From Clostridiales bacterium (lineage in GTDB: Bacteria > Bacillota > Clostridia > Christensenellales > CAG-314), in contig SFEB01000007.1 in the NCBI GenBank assembly GCA_004558105.1, positions 1 through 33,362 on the forward strand: a DNA stretch of 33,362 bases, in the 5' to 3' direction. Below are positions 5,702 through 13,513 of the stretch, in pieces. How positions within the stretch are numbered: position 1 is the stretch's first letter; each line of letters opens with the position of its first letter. Below the pieces are notes generated by a model. It had not been told where the DNA came from, searched no databases, and saw only the letters and a program-made list of their open reading frames with translations. Both the position numbers and the translations under genes were made by a program.

Positions 5702-7996
5702 CTATTTTAACGTACCTTTGCCGGTGGTAATGTTGTGCTCGCGTGAGTTTGCGACAAACGTAATATAGTCCGAAAGGGGCAGCGGACGCGAGTAATAATA
5801 CCCCTGAACGACATCGCAACCTTGCTCTATCAACAGCTCTACGTCCTCTTTCAATTCCACTCCTTCCTGCGTTACTTTCATGCCCAGATTTTTTGCCAAT
5901 TGGATTATGCTTTGGAAAATCGCAAGGTCCCTGCTTTCCGAATCGCTTTTTTCCAGGAAAAATTTATCCAGTTTGATTTCGTCCATCGGCAACGACTTAA
6001 GAATTCTATACGAAGAATATCCGCAACCGAAGTCGTCTATCGAACATTTAAACCCTTTTTCGTGCAGGCCGTCAACGATTTTACGCAAAGTTTCGTAGTT
6101 TTCGTAAGCGAAACTTTCCGTAAATTCTATCATCAGCAAGCCGTCGGAAATACCGTACTTTCTTTTCGTCTTGTAGTAATAATCCACAAAATCAGGCTGT
6201 ACGGCGGTTATCCGCGACACGTTTACCGAAACGGGATAAACCGTTCCGCCATGCGCCAGCGTGTAACTGATATATTCGCAAACCTTGGTGTAGACGTATT
6301 TGTCAAGTTTAACTATAAAGCCGTTCGTTTCAAACAACTGCATAAACAACGCCGGAGGATTGAATTTTTGAGTTTTGGGATCATACCAACGAACCAAAGC
6401 TTCGCATCCGTCTTGTTTGCCCAGATGCAAATTGTATTTCGGTTGGTAAAAGACCTGAAACTCACCGTCGCGCAACGCTCCTTCCATACGCAATTCCATG
6501 TCTTCGTTCAACAATCTTATTCTCCGCAGTTCGTTGTCGTAAAAGTTGACCTGCATATTCGCGTTTTGCGCCGTCGCTTGCCTGATGGCGTTGTTGGCCT
6601 CGTTTGCAAAATCTATCATTTGCGAAACGGCTATGTTTTCAGTAGAATCTATTTCGTAAATCCCGTATCTCAACACTATGTCGAATTTGTGAGAGCCCTT
6701 GTATTGGGTGTACAAATATGAAAACGTCTTCAATCTGGCAATCAGATCCTCGCGCCCTTTTGCATGCAAAAGCAACAAAAACTGTCCGTCTTCGGCATGT
6801 CCGAAGGTTTCTTCCAGATTGATTGATTTTGCGCAAGCGACCCGAATGTGCGTCAACAGCTGAGTAATTTCGTCCGTGCCGAAAGTATCGAGAATGTACT
6901 TGTAGTGCCTGATCTGAACGACGACGACGGCAAAATTAGAATTGTTGTTGCGTTCCAGAATTTTTTTTGCGGTTTTTTCAAACCCGTTGCGATTTAAACA
7001 CTGCAACTTGGTGTCGGTCGTTTCCATGTTAAAAAATTCTTTTTCACGCTGAATACGCCGAATCACCAGATAGACTACTATGAACACTGCAATCACGGCA
7101 AACAAAACAATTATCATTATGATGGTGTCGATAAAGTCCAGACTGGTGGAGCATAAGACGTCTACGCTGTAAAGCTCCACAACGGCGAGGTCCTGAAAAA
7201 CGTCCTTGTCGGCTCCGACCGAAATAACGTAGTCGTTTCCGGAAATTTTTACGTTAACGGTGCCGTCTTTCCCTTCGCGAACCAGTTTAAGAACGGAGTT
7301 AACCGAATCCAGTTCGCCCGTGCGAAGACGTAAGGCGTCTTTGAGGTTGGAGTTTTCAACCTTGTCTCCTCCGACTACGATTTCGTTTTTTTCGTTGGCT
7401 ATTACCAGGAGAGAAAATTCCGCGTCGGCAGGCGCTTCCGTCGGGAAAAAGGTTTGCAACTTGCTACGCGCGTAGTAAACGACGACGGCGTCCACTGCCG
7501 CAGAATCCGGCGTCGGAGCGTAAAACCCGATAACGCTCATCTTTCCGCCCACGCTGACCGAATCTTCAAAAGTGCCTATGTAACCGGCGACGTCGGGATA
7601 ATTTGCGCGATAATTATTGGCAAGATCGCTTATTTCCCTCTCGTTACCGTATTCGTCAAAAAGAGTATCACCCACAAAGTATCGTACGGTCCTGACGTCG
7701 GAATAATCGCTTTTAGACGATATCCCGTGAATAAATGAAATAACTTCTTCTTCCGTCTCACAGTAAGAAACGACGGAAGCCAAAGCCCTTGCTTTTGCAG
7801 TGTAATCAGCCATATTCCCGTTTAGCGTCGCTTTCGTGTAAAGCGTCCGGTTAAGAGCCTCTGCGTCGGCGCGAACGGCAACTTCGTCCGAGTAATTAGA
7901 CAGCATCGCAACAGCCGTCAGCAACAGTGCCATGCTGACGACGGCTATAAGTATCACTATTATATTTTTTTTGCTTTTTGTCAGAATTTTTCTCAA
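5702..7996 (-). CDS. Membrane cyclic di-GMP phosphodiesterase (sensor, degenerate GGDEF, EAL)
   Basis: The 764-residue protein predicts a membrane-bound cyclic di-GMP phosphodiesterase. A first helix (about 11-33) and a second (about 291-313) enclose a 250-residue outside sensor region, Cache-like by layout only. A GGDEF domain follows (about 325-480) whose signature is replaced by EDGQF (402-406), so it should not make cyclic di-GMP. The EAL domain (about 500-740) keeps its active-site set: E532 in EALVRW, N592, E624 in EFTES, D654-D655 in DDFGCGYSS, K675, E711 in EGVE and Q731. The start is TTG, placed by AAAGGAG seven bases upstream. It is the last gene of the operon and 42 bp after the second SipW gene. 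As the distal gene of a cyclic di-GMP-controlled operon it would supply negative feedback. Confidence 0.9.
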   Translation of the reverse strand: MRKILTKSKKNIIVILIAVVSMALLLTAVAMLSNYSDEVAVRADAEALNRTLYTKATLNGNMADYTAKARALASVVSYCETEEEVISFIHGISSKSDYSDVRTVRYFVGDTLFDEYGNEREISDLANNYRANYPDVAGYIGTFEDSVSVGGKMSVIGFYAPTPDSAAVDAVVVYYARSKLQTFFPTEAPADAEFSLLVIANEKNEIVVGGDKVENSNLKDALRLRTGELDSVNSVLKLVREGKDGTVNVKISGNDYVISVGADKDVFQDLAVVELYSVDVLCSTSLDFIDTIIMIIVLFAVIAVFIVVYLVIRRIQREKEFFNMETTDTKLQCLNRNGFEKTAKKILERNNNSNFAVVVVQIRHYKYILDTFGTDEITQLLTHIRVACAKSINLEETFGHAEDGQFLLLLHAKGREDLIARLKTFSYLYTQYKGSHKFDIVLRYGIYEIDSTENIAVSQMIDFANEANNAIRQATAQNANMQVNFYDNELRRIRLLNEDMELRMEGALRDGEFQVFYQPKYNLHLGKQDGCEALVRWYDPKTQKFNPPALFMQLFETNGFIVKLDKYVYTKVCEYISYTLAHGGTVYPVSVNVSRITAVQPDFVDYYYKTKRKYGISDGLLMIEFTESFAYENYETLRKIVDGLHEKGFKCSIDDFGCGYSSYRILKSLPMDEIKLDKFFLEKSDSESRDLAIFQSIIQLAKNLGMKVTQEGVELKEDVELLIEQGCDVVQGYYYSRPLPLSDYITFVANSREHNITTGKGTLK

Positions 7997-8038
7997 ATGA
8001 AGTCTCCTTTGGGCATTTATAAACCAAAACTCTTCGGT

Positions 8039-8698
8039 TTATTGCTGCGTATCTTTATCCTTTACCCCTTCGGTTTTATCGGATCGTTCATCCGTTCTTT
8101 CAGAAGCGTGTTCCGCTTCCAGACGCGCCACTTCTTCTTTTACCAGGCGGTCGACTTCCTCTTCCGAAAGCCGTTTGCGCTTTTTAACAAAGAACCTGAA
8201 AAACCAGAAGAACACGCCCGCCGATATCAGCGCCAGACAGATGCAAAATCCCGCAGTAGACGAGAAAATTCTTCCGAATACCGTCAGAACGGTCAGGTTG
8301 CAAACGTATTTTGCCTCAACGTCCTGAGCCAGGACATGAGTCGTGTCTACGCCGACCGAATTGTCGCCTTTGGTGACGAATTCTTCATGATCTCCTATGA
8401 TTTCCACCACCCTGTGCGTGTTAAGCATTCCGTTTAAAGCGGCGTCTCGGGAACGAAACGTGATGACGTCGTCAACCTCAATTTCCTCGGCGGTAACGTT
8501 TTTGACAAGGATATAACTACGCGAAGGAATGGTGGGTTCCATACTCTCGGTAAGCACCCACAGTACGGAATACGGCAAAACGGATTTGCCGGATATTCTC
8601 GAGTACACGGTAATGCCGATAAAGACGCACAAAACGACAAGAATGCAGGTAAGCGCTACGTTGCATACAAGTTTCAGTACTTTTTTGTTTTTTTTCAT
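8039..8698 (-). CDS. sipW: SipW-type signal peptidase I (second copy)
   Basis: The 219-residue protein is an ER/archaeal-type signal peptidase I of the SipW class, which matures TasA- and camelysin-like surface proteins. An N-terminal helix (about 8-32) precedes the catalytic region: S52 in ESMEPTI, H95 in NTHRVVEI (where P-type peptidases have lysine) and D112 in TKGDNS. A second helix (about 133-156) is followed by a long charged tail rich in K, E and R. I start at the ATG at 8698. The GTG at 8707 overlaps the previous stop and has no ribosome binding site. Only five bases separate the stop of the DUF2357 gene from this ATG, which suggests translational coupling. Sequence similarity to the first SipW is modest, so the two may have different clients. 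Confidence 0.9.
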   Translation of the reverse strand: MKKNKKVLKLVCNVALTCILVVLCVFIGITVYSRISGKSVLPYSVLWVLTESMEPTIPSRSYILVKNVTAEEIEVDDVITFRSRDAALNGMLNTHRVVEIIGDHEEFVTKGDNSVGVDTTHVLAQDVEAKYVCNLTVLTVFGRIFSSTAGFCICLALISAGVFFWFFRFFVKKRKRLSEEEVDRLVKEEVARLEAEHASERTDERSDKTEGVKDKDTQQ

Positions 8699-8703
8699 CT
8701 GAC

Positions 8704-10971
8704 TCACTCGGCTTTTGGCGGTTTTGAAAATCGATTGACGCTGCTCGTCGTCTTAACGAGCGGAACGGGAAGCGCCGCCAGTTCTTCCGTAGTCATATAA
8801 TCGCAACGATAGTCCTCTTCGGGTAACGATTGGAAAACCGCACCCGCTTTTTTCATCACGTCGTCAATCAATTCCTTGGCGTACTTAACCCCTCTTTCGC
8901 TGCGCACCTTAAGTAAGACGGGCAACGCTGGCGTTTTGTCGTTTTCCGAAAGATCTTTCAGACGGTACTTGGAACCGACGTAATCGGAGGGCGACAGCGC
9001 GAGGTAAAGCAATACGGATTTTCCGCGGATTTTAATTCTTGCAATCGTTTGTCTTCCAAAGTGAAAACCGTCGTGTTTCCATGAAACGTTGCTCTTGACT
9101 TTTTTGAAGGCGAGCAGGTAGTTCTTTATTTCTCCGTAACGTTTTTGCAACGTTTCTCCGCACTGAATGAGCCGCGCTTTGAAAGAATAGCGATAGCGAT
9201 AATCAGCGACCGTACTCGTCACGTCGTTTTCAACGTCGCTTGTCGTCTCGTCGTTATCCGTTAAGGATTCCGCCCTGTCGTCGACAAAGTTCACGTCGCC
9301 TATGATTTTAACAAGCGGCGGTTGACGGGAAGCCATTTCCTTTCTCGTGGCATACGGAATATGGTAGTCCGTAAAAATCGGTTCCGCAAGTTTTTCCAGA
9401 CCCAATTTGCCCATTACGAGGTCGATAAGAGCCTTGGCATGTTTCACGCCGCGTTCGCTCCTGATTTTCAAAAAAACGGGGAAAATCTGCGCGTCTCTGG
9501 TTGAAGTAGTCGCAAGCCTATACTTTTTGTCCACGGCCTTACCGTCTATAGGCAGGTATAAATACAACGTTTTACCTTTAACGTTTATTCTCGCGCATTT
9601 TTCGCGTCCTGCGGAGAATGTCTCGTGATTCCAGCTGACTCGTGATTTAACCTTTTTAAAAGAAAGCAGGTGATTTTTGATTTCGGTGTAAAAGTCTTGC
9701 GTAGGATTCTGCGCCAGAATCAATCTGGACAGGAAGGAGTAACGGTAGCGGAAAAGCACGTCGGACAACGTTTTTTCGAAATCGTACAGTTCTTCGACGT
9801 TAAACAGGTCGTCAGCCGCAAGAGCGACGGAAATCGCCTGTTCCAACAATTCCGATTTCTCTTCTTCCTCCTCTCGTTCGGGTGCGCCGTCGGCTTTGAG
9901 GTCTTCAAAGTCCAGTTCCTTATCCGAAAGCGGATCCAATTCGTTTTTTATTTTCGGACGTATCGGTTGGTCGGTTTCGCGACGATCCAACTCGTTTTCT
10001 TTTTCAAATTTATTGCGGACGTGTTTCTGGAACAGAACGTATTGCTCCGCAAGCGTGTTATAGTAATCGGCAATGCAGTCGGAAGGCACGTTTTCCACGT
10101 CCTCTTGTATTAAAGTTTCGTATCCGGTGTTCTCGTATGCTTCCAAAAATTCCCACAAAGCGAGGCATTGACGGAAATCTACGTTTTTAAGCAACTTGTT
10201 CGTGCGCATGACCGGAGGACGGATGTAGTTTTTGCCCATTGCTTTCGAAAAAGCAGAATCGGCGTAAGCCGTAACAAGTTTTCGCAAACGCAATACGCGT
10301 TTCCACAAGTCCCCCGAATAAACGTAGTTTTTCACAACTTCGTTTTCTTCCGGGCTTTCGGACATTTCTATTTTTAGCGATATCTTACCCTGTTTTTCTC
10401 CGTCGGAAAATTCCTGTTTGAAGGTCAGAGTCGACAGTTTTTCGTCCATGCCGCATTCCTCGGCGGCGTCTACGCGTAGACAAACGAAAGCGTACAGTCT
10501 CGCGATGAGGGTGTTGATAAACCTGTTTTCGTAGGTCAGCAAAGTTTCGTCCTGAAACACGTTTAAAAGTTTGGACGGCATGACCATACCGTCCCGCCTT
10601 ATTTCGTTTATCAAATCGGTGTGTTGAGCAAGATGCTGTACGGAACGACTGGTAACCTTGCGGGTCTGCTCGATGGGACGCAGCTCCTCGTCTTCACACA
10701 AAAGACGTCCGGGATTGCGCAAAATCACGTCCAAAGAAGGAACGGTATCCTCTATCATTCTCACCCACGTTTCGTCAATGGCTTTAAGCATAATGCGTTT
10801 ACGCAATTCCACCGAGCCTTCGCCGTTTTTGAAACACCCCAGAATTTTTTCGTAATAAGGGTGTTGCGACAGCGACGACAAACTGCGTTCGGTGTCGTCG
10901 TAAACGTCGCGCGGCAGCAAAAGGTCGTCCGCGTTATCGGAAATATTATTTTTAGCTTCTACGGCGTCCAC
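8704..10971 (-). CDS. DUF2357/McrC-like protein with duplicated C-terminal domain
   Basis: The 755-residue protein probably partners the AAA+ ATPase encoded just upstream. Residues about 30-350 look like the DUF2357 region of McrC-type proteins, with the hallmark LLTYENRFINTLIARLY (144-160). A strongly acidic linker follows (355-375). The C-terminus is a tandem duplication: 408-562 and 592-748 align well, sharing RYRYSF..RLI, F.KVKS.VSW.H, KKYRL/SKYRL, RSERGVK.AK.LID and PPLVK/VPLVK. I see no PD-(D/E)xK nuclease signature, so restriction activity is not supported. No signal peptide or membrane helix is visible. GTG is chosen as start because AGGAGG lies six bases before it. Adjacent McrB-like and DUF2357 genes are a known pairing, but their place in a surface-protein operon is unusual. 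Confidence 0.7.
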   Translation of the reverse strand: MDAVEAKNNISDNADDLLLPRDVYDDTERSLSSLSQHPYYEKILGCFKNGEGSVELRKRIMLKAIDETWVRMIEDTVPSLDVILRNPGRLLCEDEELRPIEQTRKVTSRSVQHLAQHTDLINEIRRDGMVMPSKLLNVFQDETLLTYENRFINTLIARLYAFVCLRVDAAEECGMDEKLSTLTFKQEFSDGEKQGKISLKIEMSESPEENEVVKNYVYSGDLWKRVLRLRKLVTAYADSAFSKAMGKNYIRPPVMRTNKLLKNVDFRQCLALWEFLEAYENTGYETLIQEDVENVPSDCIADYYNTLAEQYVLFQKHVRNKFEKENELDRRETDQPIRPKIKNELDPLSDKELDFEDLKADGAPEREEEEEKSELLEQAISVALAADDLFNVEELYDFEKTLSDVLFRYRYSFLSRLILAQNPTQDFYTEIKNHLLSFKKVKSRVSWNHETFSAGREKCARINVKGKTLYLYLPIDGKAVDKKYRLATTSTRDAQIFPVFLKIRSERGVKHAKALIDLVMGKLGLEKLAEPIFTDYHIPYATRKEMASRQPPLVKIIGDVNFVDDRAESLTDNDETTSDVENDVTSTVADYRYRYSFKARLIQCGETLQKRYGEIKNYLLAFKKVKSNVSWKHDGFHFGRQTIARIKIRGKSVLLYLALSPSDYVGSKYRLKDLSENDKTPALPVLLKVRSERGVKYAKELIDDVMKKAGAVFQSLPEEDYRCDYMTTEELAALPVPLVKTTSSVNRFSKPPKAE

Positions 10972-11021
10972 AGACTGCCTCCTTTGTTTCGGTTAATTTT
11001 GTGAATCGGGCAAAATATTCG

Positions 11022-11057
11022 GTAAGGAGCCCCATTTCGTTCACAAAGGCTCCTTAC
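11022..11057 (-). other. Intercistronic hairpin between the AAA+ and DUF2357 genes
   Basis: GTAAGGAGCC (11022-11031) and GGCTCCTTAC (11048-11057) are a perfect 10-bp inverted repeat with a 16-nt loop. It fills most of the 99-bp gap between the two genes. The downstream T stretch is poor, so it is more likely a partial terminator or an RNA-stability element than a full stop. Confidence 0.6.
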
Positions 11058-11070
11058 TCGGTTTAAGATA

Positions 11071-12642
11071 TCAATAAGACTTTTGCAATCTTCTCAAGAA
11101 CGCTATACACTCTTTCATCGTGTCTTTTCCGAATGTTGCGTCCAGGAAGTTTATCAAACCCTTGATTTCGTCGCGGATAAGACCGAGGTTGAGACTCTCG
11201 AACTTGCGGAAAACTTTGGTCGCCAACATATAGTCCAATCCTTCCAGCTCATCGCCTCCGCAAGCGACGTACACGGGTACGAACACCTTCAACTGTTTCA
11301 TAATACGGTTACCGAACGCGACGCGGAAATGTTCTATAACGTAGGCGTCGAGTTTTTCGATTTTATCCAGAATCGTTTGAGAAACGGGATGTTTCTCAAC
11401 CGCCTCGCCGTACATTTTTTCAACGTGCTCGTAACTTACGCGGCGAGGAGCGGTTTCGGGCGCTTCAAACGGAACGCCCTTTTTGTCCAGATTGATGACG
11501 AAAGCACGGTCGTAAACTTTATCCGAAACCGCAAAAGTAGAATCGTCGTTGTTTGCCGTTCCGACGTACCAGACGTTGGTCGGAATCTTCAATTTGCCGT
11601 CTTCCAGACGAACGGGGTCGTTGTTCCAGACGGAAGACACCAATTGAATTTTCCATTCTTCGGGATCGGGCATTTCGAGAATAGAAAGCATTTCCGCAAA
11701 GTAATATTCGATACGGGCAATGTTCATTTCGTCCAGAACGATAATATTGACGTCGTCAGTAAAGGAGGATTCGTAAATACGGCGCAGAACTTCCGTTTCG
11801 TTGAATTTCTTCGTGAATTCGTTGTAAAAACCGAACAATTCCGACCGGTCGCGCCAGGAAGGCTGAACCGAAGCGATAGTTGCGTCGTTGCGGAAGTATT
11901 TTCCCATGACGTACGGTAAAGAAGTTTTACCCGTTCCGGAAATACCCTGCAACAGTATCATTTTAGTAGATGCGAACCCCGCTATCATCAAACGAATGGT
12001 TTTTAACTCATAGTACAGTCGTGAATTGAAGCAGGCAAAGTTGCGGATTTCCTCGCACAACTGAGCCAGATCCACGTCGTCTTCGTATTCCGGCGGTTGA
12101 TAGTTGGAATATTTTTCGTCCACTGCGGCAAGACGGTAGAATCGTTGAGCCTCTCCGTTGTTTTCTCCCGCAGGATGCGTTTCTACGGCGGCGACGTCGG
12201 TTGCCGCTTTCGCAACGAGCATTGCGTCCGTTTCTTCCGGCAGCACGAGATTTACGCCGTCGTCTATGCCGTTGGCGCATTTCATTGCCAATATCCTTTC
12301 TTTTTCCTGCGTAAGGCGAACCACGTCGCGATGCAACGTGTCGATTTCTTCCAACAGGTCCTCGTTACTGATAACGGTGGAGCGATAACGGACCAACTTT
12401 CTTATCAACAACACGAACAGAACCAACAGTCCCAGCCAAAATGCGTAAACGAGAATGAAAGAAAGTATCGCCAAAATCCAGCCTATCGGACCGAAATCGC
12501 TTTGAAACTGCGAAAAAAGGTCGAAATACGTACCGAAATCAAAAATGTGAACAATACCCAGAAACAGGCTTTTTATTCCCTGCCAGATACCGCTGAACAT
12601 GGTTGTTATGAATGCAAAAAACCAGTTCAAAAAAGCGTCCAT
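11071..12642 (-). CDS. Membrane-tethered McrB-like AAA+ ATPase
   Basis: The 523-residue protein is an AAA+ ATPase of the McrB branch anchored in the membrane. The N-terminus is hydrophobic and amphipathic, with a clear long helix at about 52-80. A coiled-coil-like stretch follows (about 92-120), then a variable linker and the ATPase core. Walker A is GISGTGKTS (233-241). VQPSWRDRSELFGFYN is typical of McrB. Walker B is VLDEMN (302-307), sensor 1 lies in GTANND, and an arginine sits in VYDRAF. The ATG at 12642 is used because GGAGG lies eight bases before it; an in-frame TTG at 12657 overlaps that site. It follows the first SipW gene and precedes the DUF2357 partner. McrB normally hands DNA to McrC, but here the membrane anchor and the company suggest work at the envelope. 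That role is inference. Confidence 0.85.
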   Translation of the reverse strand: MDAFLNWFFAFITTMFSGIWQGIKSLFLGIVHIFDFGTYFDLFSQFQSDFGPIGWILAILSFILVYAFWLGLLVLFVLLIRKLVRYRSTVISNEDLLEEIDTLHRDVVRLTQEKERILAMKCANGIDDGVNLVLPEETDAMLVAKAATDVAAVETHPAGENNGEAQRFYRLAAVDEKYSNYQPPEYEDDVDLAQLCEEIRNFACFNSRLYYELKTIRLMIAGFASTKMILLQGISGTGKTSLPYVMGKYFRNDATIASVQPSWRDRSELFGFYNEFTKKFNETEVLRRIYESSFTDDVNIIVLDEMNIARIEYYFAEMLSILEMPDPEEWKIQLVSSVWNNDPVRLEDGKLKIPTNVWYVGTANNDDSTFAVSDKVYDRAFVINLDKKGVPFEAPETAPRRVSYEHVEKMYGEAVEKHPVSQTILDKIEKLDAYVIEHFRVAFGNRIMKQLKVFVPVYVACGGDELEGLDYMLATKVFRKFESLNLGLIRDEIKGLINFLDATFGKDTMKECIAFLRRLQKSY

Positions 12643-12675
12643 TAAGTGTGCCTCCAAAAATTACCGACAGTGCGG

Positions 12676-13395
12676 TTAATTGTCGCCTCCGGAACCGTCC
12701 TGACCGTCTTGCTTTTCTGCAGATTGTGCGGATTGCTTTGCCAGATATTCCTCGATAGCGCGCTGTTTTATCATTTCTTCCTCTTCCTGAGTGATTTGCT
12801 TTTTATCCTTATTGCGCATCTTGTTGATGGTCATAATCATAACCACCAGTTCGTAAATGAAGAATGCGGCAAGGGGAAGAACGATACAAACCAGAAATCC
12901 CGTGCTGCTTTGCAAAAACTGAATTACCGAACCTAGACCGCCGATGCGTTTTCCCGTCCAGATAGCTTCGATCTGATCCACGCCGATAGGACTGTCGGGC
13001 ACGAAACTGACTTCTCTGTTGTCGCCCTGCGTGACGTAAGTAACGTTTCCGCCTTCATCCACGTTGCGTTCGATAATTCTGTGAGTATTCAGCGCTTTGT
13101 TTCCGTCGCCTACCAAATCTGCGTAAAAAGAAACGACGTCACCCACCTGAAGATCTTTCTTTTCGTCGTCGTCAAGTGCACGGCAGATGATCAGATCTCC
13201 CTTTTTAAATCCGTCTGGACCGTTCATAGAATCGGACAAAACCGTAAGCAAACAGGTTTTGCCCAGTTTGGGATAGCCAGCGTTGCTTGCTTGCGCTGAA
13301 AACGCAAGTATGGTCATCAAAAGTGAAAGAATCAAAAAGATCCACAGCAGGACGTTTACTACGATTTTCGTGATTTTCTTTGCTTTCTGGTTCAT
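12676..13395 (-). CDS. sipW: SipW-type signal peptidase I (first copy)
   Basis: The 239-residue protein is a second ER-type signal peptidase I. The N-terminal helix spans about 11-33. Catalytic residues are S56 in LSDSMNGP, H105 in NTHRIIE and D125 in TQGDNR. A second helix (about 158-187) is followed by a charged, glutamine- and glutamate-rich cytoplasmic tail ending DGQDGSGGDN. The active site would face outward, where it would remove SipW-type signal peptides from the TasA-like proteins of this locus. The ATG has AAGGA upstream. A 118-bp gap separates it from the 1290-residue surface protein gene, with only weak promoter-like hexamers, so it probably belongs to the same transcript. Confidence 0.92.
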   Translation of the reverse strand: MNQKAKKITKIVVNVLLWIFLILSLLMTILAFSAQASNAGYPKLGKTCLLTVLSDSMNGPDGFKKGDLIICRALDDDEKKDLQVGDVVSFYADLVGDGNKALNTHRIIERNVDEGGNVTYVTQGDNREVSFVPDSPIGVDQIEAIWTGKRIGGLGSVIQFLQSSTGFLVCIVLPLAAFFIYELVVMIMTINKMRNKDKKQITQEEEEMIKQRAIEEYLAKQSAQSAEKQDGQDGSGGDN

Positions 13396-13513
13396 AATGT
13401 TTTTCCTTAATTTTTCCTTGTTTTATTTTTTTATATTTCGATAGATATAAAAATTTCTTAAGTATAGTTTGTGCTACTCGCCCGAAAAGTTGCGGCAGCA
13501 CCGCCGTCTTAGT

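Noticed and set aside
8704..12642. Reading the AAA+/DUF2357 pair as a plain McrBC restriction system
   Set aside because: No nuclease signature is visible in the partner, the ATPase has a membrane helix, and the pair is embedded in a surface-protein operon.
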